Shown piece by piece: positions 16,008-24,629 of a stretch of 64,000 nt of DNA. The notes below the pieces were generated by a model. The model made no database searches and was not told the origin of the DNA. It saw only the letters and a program-made list of their open reading frames with translations. The translations under genes were made by a program, and so were the position numbers. The stretch spans positions 248,001-312,000 of the forward strand of contig NZ_CP046051.1 in NCBI RefSeq assembly GCF_013315815.1, written 5' to 3'. Positions within the stretch are counted from its first letter, which is position 1. Each line of letters begins with the position of its first letter. Source of the stretch: Caproicibacterium lactatifermentans (GTDB lineage: Bacteria; Bacillota; Clostridia; Oscillospirales; Acutalibacteraceae).

Positions 16008-16837
16008 ACAGGGTCCCTTGCATACAGCAGGAAATCAAAGCCAATCTCAGTTGTTAGGCAGGAGATGGTTTTCAGTTTTTCACAGCCCGCTTTCGGTGTT
16101 TTCCAGTAATAAGGCGTCATGGCAAATAGGTCCTGCACGTCCTGCCCCTGCAGGGAAAGGGTTCCGCGTACCGGAAAGCGCTGTACAAAATGAAATCCGG
16201 AATAGGCGGTATCCTTTGTTTCATTTTCGTAGGGCGCGTCATATAAAATTTCTTTTAGGCCGAACAGATGACGCGCACTGGGCACAGCTAGTACAAAATG
16301 GCCGCCGGGTTTTGTAACACGGCAAAATTCCTCCGGTACGACCGGCGCAAAAATATCAGCGAGCAGGTCAGCGGAAGCATCCGCCAGCGGCAGGGAAAAG
16401 TTGCTGGCTACGGCAAAGGAGACATCCGGCGCGGCCTTTGCGGCCAGCCGCACAGCGGCTTTGGAGATGTCACAGCCAAACAGCTGTGCCCTTTGGCCGC
16501 TTTCCCGCAGAGCGGAAGCCATCCGCGCGGTGTAGTAACCTTCCCCGCAGCCGGCGTCCATCACTACCGGCTCTGCGGTGTCAGAAAGACAGCGGCGGGC
16601 AATGCGGCACAGAGCATCGGCAAAAAGCTGATAATGTCCGCCGGACAAAAAGCGTCGCCGCGCTGCGACCATGGCCTTGTCGTCGCCGGGCGATTTGCTG
16701 TGCTTTTTGTTGGGCGGCAGCAAATACAGATAGCCCTCTTTGGAAAAGTCAAAGCTGTGGCCGTTTTTACAGGTAACAGAGAGATTGCCATTTGCATAAT
16801 AAAGATGATTATTGCAGATAGGACAACTGAAATACAT
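16004..16837 (-). CDS. RlmA-type 23S rRNA (guanine-N1)-methyltransferase
   Basis: 277 residues, ATG at 16837 after AAGGAG. An N-terminal zinc ribbon (C5, C8, C23, H27 in CPICNNHLYY and TCKNGHSFDFSKEGYLYLL) is followed by PGDDKAMVAARRRFLSGGHY and a class I methyltransferase domain with SAM loop VMDAGCGEGYYTARM (about 93-107). This is the RlmA(I)/RlmA(II) family that methylates G745 or G748 in helix 35 of 23S rRNA. Which position is modified cannot be told from sequence alone. It lies 21 bases after polA and overlaps rimI, in one operon. Confidence 0.88.
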   Translation of the reverse strand: MYFSCPICNNHLYYANGNLSVTCKNGHSFDFSKEGYLYLLPPNKKHSKSPGDDKAMVAARRRFLSGGHYQLFADALCRIARRCLSDTAEPVVMDAGCGEGYYTARMASALRESGQRAQLFGCDISKAAVRLAAKAAPDVSFAVASNFSLPLADASADLLADIFAPVVPEEFCRVTKPGGHFVLAVPSARHLFGLKEILYDAPYENETKDTAYSGFHFVQRFPVRGTLSLQGQDVQDLFAMTPYYWKTPKAGCEKLKTISCLTTEIGFDFLLYARDPV

Positions 16838-16858
16838 GAAAGGACTCCTTAATGTCAG

Positions 16859-19465
16859 TCAAGCTTTTGCTTCGTACCACGTTTTGCCGATTTTTGCGTC
16901 CGCTACCAGCGGCACAGAAAGCTGCGCAGCGTTCTCCATTTCTTCCTGCAGCAGCGCTTTGGCCGTTTCCGCTTCCGCCTCTGGTGCCTCGACAATCAGT
17001 TCATCGTGAACCTGCAGAATCAGCTGTGAAGAAAGGCCCTCTCGGTGAAGGCGGTTTTCCACGTGAATCATGGCAATTTTAATAATGTCAGCCGCCGCGC
17101 CCTGAATAGGCATATTGCGTGCGACGCGTTCCCCAAAGGAGCGCAGGTTGAAGTTGCTGCTTTTCAGTTCCGGCAGATATCGCCGCCGGCCGAAAATCGT
17201 TTCGGCGTAGCCTTTCTGTTTGGCTTCCTCTACCATGCGCTGCATATAGTCGTTGATACCGCTGTAATGCTGCAGGTAATCCCGAATATAGGCATCTGCT
17301 TCCTGGCGAGTGATGTGCAGTTGTTTGGAGAGAGAAAAGGCACCGATACCATATACAATACCGAAGTTGACGGCTTTTGCACGGCTGCGCATCAGCGGTG
17401 TGACCATTTCCTCCGGCATATGGAACACCTGTGCGGCGGTGGCGCGGTGAATATCCTCACCGCTGCGGAAGGCGTCAATCATGTTTTTATCGTTGGCGGT
17501 ATGCGCCAGTACCCGCAGCTCAATCTGCGAATAATCGGCGTCAATCAGCACACAGCCGGGTTTTGCCACAAAAAAGCGGCGCAGCTCACGGCCAATGTCC
17601 GTACGGACCGGAATGTTCTGCAGGTTCGGCTCCGTGGAACTAATGCGGCCGGTGCGTGTTTCGGTTTGGTTAAAGCTGGAGTGAATGCGTTCGTCCGGCG
17701 CAATGACCTTCAACAGGCCGTCGCAGTAGGTGGACTTCAGTTTGCTGACGGTGCGGTACTGCAGGACCAATTCCACGACCGGATTGTCATACCGAAGATT
17801 TTCCAGAACAGCGGCGCTGGTGGACCAGCCGCTTTTTGTTTTTTTGCCATGTGGCAGGCCCAGCTTGACGAACAGTGCCTCACCTAGCTGTTTGGGGCTG
17901 TTCAGGTTAAATTCGTACCCGACTTCTTCCCAAATTTGTTTTTGGAGGGCGTCTGCTTTTTGAGCCAGCACATCTCCATAGGCGGCAATTCTCTTGGCGT
18001 CCACGGCAAAGCCGGCTTGTTCCATATGGGCCAGTATGCGTGCCAGCGGCTGCTCAATGTTTTGCAGCAGGGTGGTTTGGTTCGCTTCGGAAATATTTTT
18101 TTCCAGCACACTGCACAACTGCGGTAAGGACTGCCACTGCCCACAGGCAGAAAGAGTGTCCATACGCATTAGGTCCTGCGGCTGCAGCCCCTTCGGTGTA
18201 ACAGAGGAGGGGAGCGGAATGCCGTATTCCTGACACAGATGCGCATAGCTGTAGCTTTTGGCGGTCGGGTTCAGCAGGTAGGCAGCCAGCAGAGCGTCCG
18301 TTTCCACAAGAAGTTCCGCGCCGGAAGATTCCACGGCAAGGTAGAGCAGCTTGCTGTCAAAGGTACAGCAGGGCAGATGAAGCGCGAAAACGCGGTCCCA
18401 TTCCTGCGGGGACTCCAGCAGGAAGACGGCCTGCTTATGTACCACGCTCAAGCGCTGAAGGCTGCGGCCCTCAAAGATGCCCGCGAGATACAGATGCCCG
18501 TCGGCTTTCAGTTTACTGCACAGCTGTTCTATATCTGGGTGCAGCACAAGGGCAACCGCTGTGTCTGCCTCGGCAGGGTTCGACTGTTCCACGGTGTCGC
18601 CAAGGTCCAGGGATTCCAGCATTTTAAAGAATTCCAGACGCCGCATGAGGTCAGTCGCTTCCTGCTTCTGTACCGGGCCACGGACATAGCCCTGAATATC
18701 GGTGCCAACGGGCACATCGGTGCGGATGGTCCCCAGCTCGCGGGACAGGTAGGCACTTTCACGGCCGTTTTCCAACTTTTGCCGCATACTCTCGCGAATA
18801 TCCAGCTCTTTTAAATGGTCATAAATATAATCAATCGAGTGGTACTGCTGTATCAGCTGACCGGCACCTTTTGGCCCGATACCCCTAACGCCGGGGATAC
18901 AGTCGGAGGAGTCACCCTGCAGGGCTTTGATTTCAATCATTTCCGGCGGTGTTACACCGAATTCCTCCATAACGCGTTGTTCATCGTACAGGGTGACCTG
19001 TGGCTGTCCGTATTTTGTGCGGGCCAGCCGGACGGAAACATACGGCCCGACCAGCTGCAGACTGTCACGGTCACCAGTGGCAATGACACAGGTATCTTTG
19101 CGGCGGGTGCAGGCGGCCCCCAGCGTGCCCAGAATATCATCCGCCTCATATCCTTCACAGGTTACCAGCCGGTATCCCAGCAGCGTCAGCAGCTTTTTGA
19201 GGTTTGGCAGCTGTTGTGCCAGTTCCTCCGGCATTCCGTGGCGATTGGCCTTGTATCCAGCATAGCGTTTGTGGCGGAAGGTGGGCGCATTCAGGTCAAA
19301 GGCAATGGCAGTCGCGTCCGGCTGCACTTCCTTTTCCAGTTTTTGCAGCACAGTCATAAAGCCATAAATACCGTTTGTATATAAGCCTTCTTTGGTGGTC
19401 AGAAGCTTAATACCGTAAAAGGCGCGGTTTAAAATGCTGTTCCCGTCCAGGACGAGTAATTCCAT
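16859..19465 (-). CDS. polA: DNA polymerase I
   Basis: 868 residues. Residues 1-290 are the 5'-3' exonuclease (LVLDGNSILNRAFYG, EGYEADDILGTL, ATGDRDSLQLV, GDSSDCIPGVRGIGPKGA). Residues of about 300-480 are the 3'-5' exonuclease-like domain. Its metal-binding D-x-E motif is absent (the place reads LYLAGIFEGRSLQ), so proofreading is predicted to be inactive, as in many Firmicutes. Residues 490-868 are the polymerase: motif A DADYSQIELRVLAH, motif B RSRAKAVNFGIVYG, motif C QVHDELIVEAP. It works in lagging-strand processing and repair. The first gene of a five-gene minus-strand run. Confidence 0.97.
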   Translation of the reverse strand: MELLVLDGNSILNRAFYGIKLLTTKEGLYTNGIYGFMTVLQKLEKEVQPDATAIAFDLNAPTFRHKRYAGYKANRHGMPEELAQQLPNLKKLLTLLGYRLVTCEGYEADDILGTLGAACTRRKDTCVIATGDRDSLQLVGPYVSVRLARTKYGQPQVTLYDEQRVMEEFGVTPPEMIEIKALQGDSSDCIPGVRGIGPKGAGQLIQQYHSIDYIYDHLKELDIRESMRQKLENGRESAYLSRELGTIRTDVPVGTDIQGYVRGPVQKQEATDLMRRLEFFKMLESLDLGDTVEQSNPAEADTAVALVLHPDIEQLCSKLKADGHLYLAGIFEGRSLQRLSVVHKQAVFLLESPQEWDRVFALHLPCCTFDSKLLYLAVESSGAELLVETDALLAAYLLNPTAKSYSYAHLCQEYGIPLPSSVTPKGLQPQDLMRMDTLSACGQWQSLPQLCSVLEKNISEANQTTLLQNIEQPLARILAHMEQAGFAVDAKRIAAYGDVLAQKADALQKQIWEEVGYEFNLNSPKQLGEALFVKLGLPHGKKTKSGWSTSAAVLENLRYDNPVVELVLQYRTVSKLKSTYCDGLLKVIAPDERIHSSFNQTETRTGRISSTEPNLQNIPVRTDIGRELRRFFVAKPGCVLIDADYSQIELRVLAHTANDKNMIDAFRSGEDIHRATAAQVFHMPEEMVTPLMRSRAKAVNFGIVYGIGAFSLSKQLHITRQEADAYIRDYLQHYSGINDYMQRMVEEAKQKGYAETIFGRRRYLPELKSSNFNLRSFGERVARNMPIQGAAADIIKIAMIHVENRLHREGLSSQLILQVHDELIVEAPEAEAETAKALLQEEMENAAQLSVPLVADAKIGKTWYEAKA

Positions 19466-19527
19466 AAAGTACCTCCGGAGTTATCATTGATTGCGGCAGT
19501 TTTATGATTCCTATTATATTGAATGAA

Positions 19528-20154
19528 CTAGAGGTTCACTTTTACACCTAGCAGGCCCGCAAGTGCGGCGGCCTGTGTCAGGCTGACGGTGGCCCCTTTC
19601 AGCTCCGTCGGCGGCCATGAAACGACCGGAGAGCAAAAGGTTCCGGTGGAAAAGTCAATGCCGGCAAGCGGCGTTTTAAAAAAATAATTTTTGACAAAGC
19701 GGCAGCCGTGCAGGGACAGACGTTTACATTTCGCTTCCGATATAGCCGCCTCGGTAAAATCGGTGTCTGTCAGGACGGTGTCCGTCATCTTGGTGTGGTC
19801 AAAATCGGCATATTGGAAGGTGCTTTGCTCTATGGTGCAGCGGCGCATAACAGAGCCGTTCAGGTTGGTGCCGATGCACCGGCAGCTAATGAAGCGGCAG
19901 CGGGCAAAGTAGGCGTCCGTCAATAGGCTGTTGGAAAGGTCGCAGTTCTGGAACTGCACGTCCGTAAAAGAAGCACCAGCCAGACTACAGCCGGAAAAAG
20001 TGCAGGAAGAAAACGTACAATGCTGCACCTCCAGCTTGTCCAGTGTTTCTTCCTGCAGGACCATGCGGCTGTACGAACCGTTTTCCAGCGGTGATTCCTT
20101 CCGCAGCAGCGTGTGCAGCTGCCCCAAAAAAGCAGAAGAAGTTAAGATATCCAT
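19528..20154 (-). CDS. Pentapeptide-repeat protein
   Basis: 208 residues. The start has a GGAGGTG site. From about residue 35 to 165 the sequence repeats A(D/N)Lxx-like pentapeptides (for example CTFSGCSLAGASFTDVQFQ, DLSNSLLTDAYFARCRF, ADFDHTKMTDTVLTDTDF), which fold into a right-handed quadrilateral beta-helix. It is rich in Cys for a cytoplasmic protein. There is no signal peptide. Function is unknown; relatives include DNA-gyrase protection proteins, but sequence alone does not support that role. It is divergently oriented from dusB. Confidence 0.85.
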   Translation of the reverse strand: MDILTSSAFLGQLHTLLRKESPLENGSYSRMVLQEETLDKLEVQHCTFSSCTFSGCSLAGASFTDVQFQNCDLSNSLLTDAYFARCRFISCRCIGTNLNGSVMRRCTIEQSTFQYADFDHTKMTDTVLTDTDFTEAAISEAKCKRLSLHGCRFVKNYFFKTPLAGIDFSTGTFCSPVVSWPPTELKGATVSLTQAAALAGLLGVKVNL

Positions 20155-20254
20155 AAAGTTTCACCTCCAGAGGGGATTCCTTAAAAGTATACCACGTTTT
20201 CCCGGTGCGTGGAAGAGAAGTGCCGCGCTCCACCGCAAAAAGGACGTGCAGGCT

Positions 20255-20283
20255 TTGGTTTGTCGCCAAAAGCGTGTTATAAT
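20255..20283 (+). promoter_or_regulatory. Sigma-A promoter of dusB
   Basis: TTGGTT, a 17-base spacer, then TATAAT preceded by TG (extended -10). The leader to ATG 20318 is about 28 bases. Confidence 0.7.
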
Positions 20284-20317
20284 ACGGAAAGAGTCTTTCA
20301 TCTGCAGGAGGAAATCA

Positions 20318-21316
20318 ATGCTGAAAATAGGGAATGTAGAACTGACGGGCCGCGCACTGCTGGCCCCTATGGCGGGCGTGACCGACCGCGCCTTCCGGGA
20401 GATGTGTATCCGCTTTGGGGCAGGTTATTGTGTTACCGAGATGGTTAGTTCCAAAGCGCTGCAGTATCACGACAAAAAGACCGCAGCGCTAATGGAGATT
20501 GGTCCAAAAGAACATCCCTGCGGCCTGCAGATTTTCGGCAGCGAGCCGGATACCATGGCACAGGCTGCCAAACAGGCGCTGGCTTTTTCGCCGGACATTA
20601 TAGACATCAATATGGGCTGTCCGGTGCCGAAAATCAACGCTTCCGGCAGCGGCGCGGCGCTGATGAAACAGCCGGAGCTCTGCGCGGAAATCGTTGCGGC
20701 CGTCAAGAACGCGGTGAATGTACCGGTCACCGTGAAAATGCGCACGGGCTGGGACAGCGGAAGCATCAATGCGGTGGAGGTAGCCAAAGCGTGTGCGGAT
20801 GCTGGTGCGGATGCCATTACGGTACACGCCCGTACCAAAATGCAGATGTATCGGCCCGGCGTGGACTGGCGCGTTATCCGCGCGGTGAAGCGGGCGGTGA
20901 ATGTGCCGGTTATCGGCAACGGAGATGTGACAGGACCGGTTTCCGCGGCACATCTTTTGGAACAAACCGGCTGTGACGCTGTGATGATTGGGCGCAGTGC
21001 CATGGGAAATCCGTGGATTTTTCAGCAAATCAATGCGGCACTGCAGAATCAGGTGGAAATTGTGCCGGAACCGGGCATTTATCAGCGCCTGACTGTCATG
21101 TTAGAGCATATTTCCAAAATGGTGGAATATAAAGGAGAGCACCATGCCATGCGGGAGGCGCGCAAACATGTGTCGTGGTACCTGCACGGACTGCGCGGCG
21201 CGGCACAGTTTCGCCGGTGGGCGGGGGAACTGGAAACGTTCCATGACTTGGAGCTTTTGGCGCGGGATGTACTGGCAGAAAACCTGAATGTTTCACCGCC
21301 GGACTGTGAGAGGTAA
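20318..21316 (+). CDS. dusB: tRNA-dihydrouridine synthase
   Basis: 332 residues. ATG 20318 follows CAGGAGG; the frame is open further left, but without a ribosome binding site. FMN-dependent Dus family: APMAGVTDRAFR, the substrate/flavin region DINMGCPVPKI with the catalytic Cys in NMGCPVPKI, KMRTGWD, HARTKMQMY and IGNGDVTGPVSA, and IGRSAMGNPWIF. It reduces uridine to dihydrouridine in tRNA D-loops using NADPH. The subfamily choice (DusB) rests on general similarity to Gram-positive proteins. Confidence 0.92.
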   Translation: MLKIGNVELTGRALLAPMAGVTDRAFREMCIRFGAGYCVTEMVSSKALQYHDKKTAALMEIGPKEHPCGLQIFGSEPDTMAQAAKQALAFSPDIIDINMGCPVPKINASGSGAALMKQPELCAEIVAAVKNAVNVPVTVKMRTGWDSGSINAVEVAKACADAGADAITVHARTKMQMYRPGVDWRVIRAVKRAVNVPVIGNGDVTGPVSAAHLLEQTGCDAVMIGRSAMGNPWIFQQINAALQNQVEIVPEPGIYQRLTVMLEHISKMVEYKGEHHAMREARKHVSWYLHGLRGAAQFRRWAGELETFHDLELLARDVLAENLNVSPPDCER

Positions 21317-21389
21317 AAATTGGTGCCATTTTTGCCTTTTGTGCGAAAAAATTCTTTGTGAATGCGGAAATCCTGTTGCACGATACTAC

Positions 21390-21419
21390 TTGTATTCGGG
21401 CCTTAGTTTGTGCTAGAAT
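21390..21419 (+). promoter_or_regulatory. Promoter upstream of the Ser-rich membrane protein
   Basis: TTGTAT, an 18-base spacer and TAGAAT. Transcripts would start near 21426 and meet a hairpin with a T-run before the ribosome binding site. Confidence 0.55.
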
Positions 21420-21463
21420 AAAAAACAGTATTAATCAAAAAGAATAAGTGAATAGAAAATGTA

Positions 21464-21490
21464 TAGCGGAGCGTTTTACTCCGCTTTTTT
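21464..21490 (+). terminator. Terminator-like hairpin in the leader of the 21508 gene
   Basis: GCGGAG, a 7-base loop, CTCCGC and then TTTTTT end immediately before the AGGAGG site of the next gene. It can act as an attenuator for that gene. Confidence 0.6.
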
Positions 21491-21507
21491 ACAGGAGGTA
21501 CGTAAAC

Positions 21508-22983
21508 GTGAAGAAAAAGACAGTTCGCACACTGCTTTTGCTGTTTACCCTGTTTTTTGCGGTTTCCACATTTAGTTTAACGGCTTTGGCCGAAAGCGGC
21601 GATACCGAAACGGATTCGCAGTCCGGTACAACCATATCGCAGGGCGGTGAAGTTCCGCCGGGCACCCCGTACAGCAGTGATGCCGATACTGACGACCAGC
21701 CAACCCAGTCAACCAGCCGTCCTCCCCACCATCATTCTTCCCACAGTACGAGCGATGACGATGGGAGCAGAAACAACGATAACGATGATGGAGGAACACA
21801 GGACCACTCCCACAGCAGTTCGTCGCGGTCATCAAGCAAGGCGGATACCGACCAATCCCGCAGCAGGTCTTCCAGCCGAAACTCCACATCTGCCACTTAT
21901 GTAGACCCGGACAATTCTGTAGGCAGCCGGAAGGGCACTTCCCGTTCAGCTACGCCCAATACTTATGAAAGCCAAATTAACCAGAGCGCTTCTGCTCTTG
22001 GCGGCTCGGTCACACCAGACGCCAGTTCGGAGGACTGGAATGATTTATATAATGAAAGCGCTTCGTCTCCCGGAACGGGTTCCGCGTCCAGTGCGGCGGC
22101 CGGCGGCGCCGGCGCAGTGACCAGCGGTAAAAGCAACGGCGTTTCCAGCATGTTCATTGTGGGTGTTGTTCTGCTCATTGCGGCGGCATGCGGCATAGGT
22201 GCCTTTGTTTACCTGCAGTTCTTCTCGACAAAGCGCCGGGGCGGCCACGGCGGTCGGCCCGGCGGCGGTGCAGGCGGCGGTTCCGATATTCGGTCGGATG
22301 ATGGATATAACGATTCCTTCTCCGGTGAGGACACAGGTCCTGTTGTGCCGCCGACACCTCCGGTTTCACAAAGCAGCCTTGAGGCATCCCAGCGTGCACA
22401 GGCAGCGGTCCGCGCGGCGGAGGCCCGTGCTGCTGCCGCGGCAGTGGCTGCACGGCGGGAGCCAAAAGCACCGGATGATACCATTCATGACTTTACAGAT
22501 ATCAATTCCAGCAGCGACGGCATTCAGCACCGTGAGGAATATGAAGAATTCATAGAGCGCACACGTCCGCCGATTGTTCCGTCCCCTGCAGTGAAAACGG
22601 AAAAACCGTCCCGTACGGTGGAACAGCAGGACCAGGACACGATTGTAATTCCGGATTTTACGGATAAAGAGGCAAAGAAGCGTGCACAGCAGGCACGTAC
22701 AGCCCGCATGGGGTCCCGCGGCCACCAGCCGCCGCTTACCTCCAATGCCCTGCCGCGAAACCTGCGCGGGCGCCCCACAGCGGCCCAGGTGCAGCATTCC
22801 TCTTCGGCATTTGCTCGTCAGACGCCTACTTATCAGCAGCATACAGCGTCTGCTTCCACTGCGCCGGCTGTGTCTAGTCGACAGCCAGCGGCATCGTCCT
22901 GTCCGGCACCCGCTGTGCCAAAGAAAAAATCCAGCGATGACTTTGACTGGGACCGGTTCCTGAATGAGAACCGGAACGGATAA
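21508..22983 (+). CDS. Ser/Asp/His-rich single-pass membrane protein, unknown function
   Basis: 491 residues from GTG 21508, with AGGAGG at 21493-21498. A signal peptide (about residues 1-30, ending TALA) leads to an exported low-complexity region rich in Ser, Asp, His and Thr (about 31-205). One membrane helix follows (about 212-236, MFIVGVVLLIAAACGIGAFV), then a basic, Gly-rich stop-transfer stretch (KRRGGHGGRPGGG). The cytoplasmic tail has an Ala/Arg-rich coiled-coil-like segment (about 305-335), Pro-rich linkers and a conserved-looking end DFDWDRFLNENRNG. Order suggests an extracytoplasmic flexible domain linked to an intracellular scaffold. I do not recognise a family. Confidence 0.75.
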   Translation: MKKKTVRTLLLLFTLFFAVSTFSLTALAESGDTETDSQSGTTISQGGEVPPGTPYSSDADTDDQPTQSTSRPPHHHSSHSTSDDDGSRNNDNDDGGTQDHSHSSSSRSSSKADTDQSRSRSSSRNSTSATYVDPDNSVGSRKGTSRSATPNTYESQINQSASALGGSVTPDASSEDWNDLYNESASSPGTGSASSAAAGGAGAVTSGKSNGVSSMFIVGVVLLIAAACGIGAFVYLQFFSTKRRGGHGGRPGGGAGGGSDIRSDDGYNDSFSGEDTGPVVPPTPPVSQSSLEASQRAQAAVRAAEARAAAAAVAARREPKAPDDTIHDFTDINSSSDGIQHREEYEEFIERTRPPIVPSPAVKTEKPSRTVEQQDQDTIVIPDFTDKEAKKRAQQARTARMGSRGHQPPLTSNALPRNLRGRPTAAQVQHSSSAFARQTPTYQQHTASASTAPAVSSRQPAASSCPAPAVPKKKSSDDFDWDRFLNENRNG

Positions 22984-23002
22984 AGCATCCTTTCAGTAAA
23001 CA

Positions 23003-23045
23003 AAAAGCATCCGCGGAGAGAAGTCTTTCTCTGCGGATGCTTTCG
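23003..23045. terminator. Bidirectional terminator between convergent genes
   Basis: AGCATCCGC and GCGGATGCT, with an inner AGAGAA/TTCTCT stem and flanking AAAA/TTT runs. It serves the plus-strand gene ending at 22983 and the minus-strand gene ending at 23061. Confidence 0.85.
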
Positions 23046-23060
23046 TGTATAAAGAATACG

Positions 23061-24011
23061 TCAGGTCCCTGTTACAGAAGCGAGCCCGGTGGTAAAGGAG
23101 ATGCTTTTGCCGTCCGTGTGTGCACAAATGGTTTTTTGTTCATCTGTACGGTAAATCTGCACACCAGAAGCCTTTAAATGGGACAGTGTCTGCTGCGGCG
23201 GAAAGCCGTAGTCATTTTTGCGTCCACAGGAGATGACCGCGTACGTAGGGGACACAGCCTTTAAAAAGGAAGCGGACGTGCTGGTTTTGCTGCCGTGATG
23301 ACCGCATTTTAAAACATCCGCGTGCAGTGCGGCACCGCCCTGTACCATTTGCTGTTCGCTTTCCTTTTCGGCATCACCGGTAAACAAAAACTTTTTCTGC
23401 CCGATGGTTACCATAAGAACGGCGGAATAATTGTTTAGTGCTTTATAGGAGGCGGACTTTGGTGCCAAAAAAACGGCCTTGCAGGTGCTATCGCTGAGCA
23501 TGGTCAGACCGGCTTTCACTGGGGTGGCTTTTATGCCCTTTTTCTGTATGGCCCGCAGCAGATGGGAATAAGTGGCGGAAGTAGGAACGTCTTTATCGGC
23601 TATGCGCGGCATATAATATTGACCGATGGAGAAGTTTTCTACAATTTTCTGCATACCACCGATATGGTCCGCATGGGGGTGTGTGGCAACGACCATGTCC
23701 AACTTTTGAATGCCAAGGCTTTTTAGTTCCTTGACAAGATAGCTGCCGCACTCCGATGTGCCAGCGTCAATTAAAATGTTCTTTCCGTCGGCCAGTTGCA
23801 GCAGTTCGCTGTCCCCTTGTCCCACATCAAAGAACCACACCGTGTTCTTTCCGGCGGCTGAGGCGACGGAACTGCTCTGACTTGCCGCAGCACTGCCGGT
23901 AACCTGCTGTACAGGGGCAGCGGAGCCGATGGTGTCTGTGCTAAGTTGGCAGCCGCACAGCAGAAACAGCGGTGCTAGTGCGCCGGCAAGAAATCGAAAT
24001 ACTTTTTTCAT
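23061..24011 (-). CDS. Secreted ComEC/Rec2-like MBL-fold lipoprotein
   Basis: 316 residues. Lipoprotein signal LAPLFLLCGC (lipid Cys about 21), then a Ser/Ala-rich spacer and a metallo-beta-lactamase domain: FFDVGQGDSELLQL, the metal motif THPHADHIGG (about 110), FLFTGDAEKESE, and KCGHHGSKTSTSASFL. This matches the C-terminal nuclease-like domain of the competence protein ComEC, but without any membrane channel domain. It would sit outside the cell. A role in degrading extracellular nucleic acid or another phosphodiester is possible but unproven. Start at 24011 with GAGAG upstream. Confidence 0.87.
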   Translation of the reverse strand: MKKVFRFLAGALAPLFLLCGCQLSTDTIGSAAPVQQVTGSAAASQSSSVASAAGKNTVWFFDVGQGDSELLQLADGKNILIDAGTSECGSYLVKELKSLGIQKLDMVVATHPHADHIGGMQKIVENFSIGQYYMPRIADKDVPTSATYSHLLRAIQKKGIKATPVKAGLTMLSDSTCKAVFLAPKSASYKALNNYSAVLMVTIGQKKFLFTGDAEKESEQQMVQGGAALHADVLKCGHHGSKTSTSASFLKAVSPTYAVISCGRKNDYGFPPQQTLSHLKASGVQIYRTDEQKTICAHTDGKSISFTTGLASVTGT

Positions 24012-24075
24012 GAATTCATTCTCTCCTTTGCAGACAAAAAGCCGCCCCTAGGGGCGGCTGCCTGGTCAATGTTGA

Positions 24076-24345
24076 TTATTTTTCGGTCTTTACCGCCGCA
24101 CTGCCATATAGGTTGAAGCGGAAAAGCATGGACTCGTCGTCCGGGTTGTCGCAGGAAATGTAGCAGGAAGCAATCTTTCCGCCCTCGATGAGCCGGGTAA
24201 GACCTACCAGCTGGCACAACTTGCTTTTTAGGTTCAGCTTGTCACCTTCATCGGAAACCAGATAAACATTCCCCTTGCACTTTTCCAGCAGGCTGAGGAA
24301 ATTTGGAACATCAACATCGTGAAGCTCCAGCAAAGATCCTGACAT
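24076..24345 (-). CDS. Small unknown protein (89 residues)
   Basis: Start at 24345 after a GGGGGA site. The sequence begins MSGSLLELHDVDVPNFLSLL, contains a hydrophobic-core pattern and a KLNLKSKLCQL segment, and ends FRFNLYGSAAVKTEK. No signal peptide or membrane helix. It lies 64 bases upstream of the ComEC-like lipoprotein gene on the same strand and may be co-transcribed. I do not recognise a family with certainty. The alpha/beta pattern resembles small clostridial proteins of unknown function. Confidence 0.7.
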   Translation of the reverse strand: MSGSLLELHDVDVPNFLSLLEKCKGNVYLVSDEGDKLNLKSKLCQLVGLTRLIEGGKIASCYISCDNPDDESMLFRFNLYGSAAVKTEK

Positions 24346-24533
24346 ATTGAATCCCCCTTTTCTTCCATAGACGTGGATTGTATCCGGCCGCATGGCCGAC
24401 CTCTTCTATTATAACAAAGGCCTTTTATTTGTCAATCGTACGAAGCATAAAGTTTTTCATATTGTTTCTAAGATATTTCTTAAAAAAATAGAAACGTATA
24501 AAAATTTTTTATGTAATAATACAACACTTCTAT

Positions 24534-24562
24534 TTTACAAATTCCATTTCTTGCGATATAAT
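24534..24562 (+). promoter_or_regulatory. Sigma-A promoter of the phosphohexomutase gene
   Basis: TTTACA, a 17-base spacer and a perfect TATAAT in a very AT-rich region. The leader is about 60 bases to ATG 24630. Confidence 0.75.
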
Positions 24563-24629
24563 AAGAAAAATCAATAAAAATCGGAAATTTTCCCCGCGCT
24601 TCTGCGGTATTTACAGGGAGGAAGCATAT

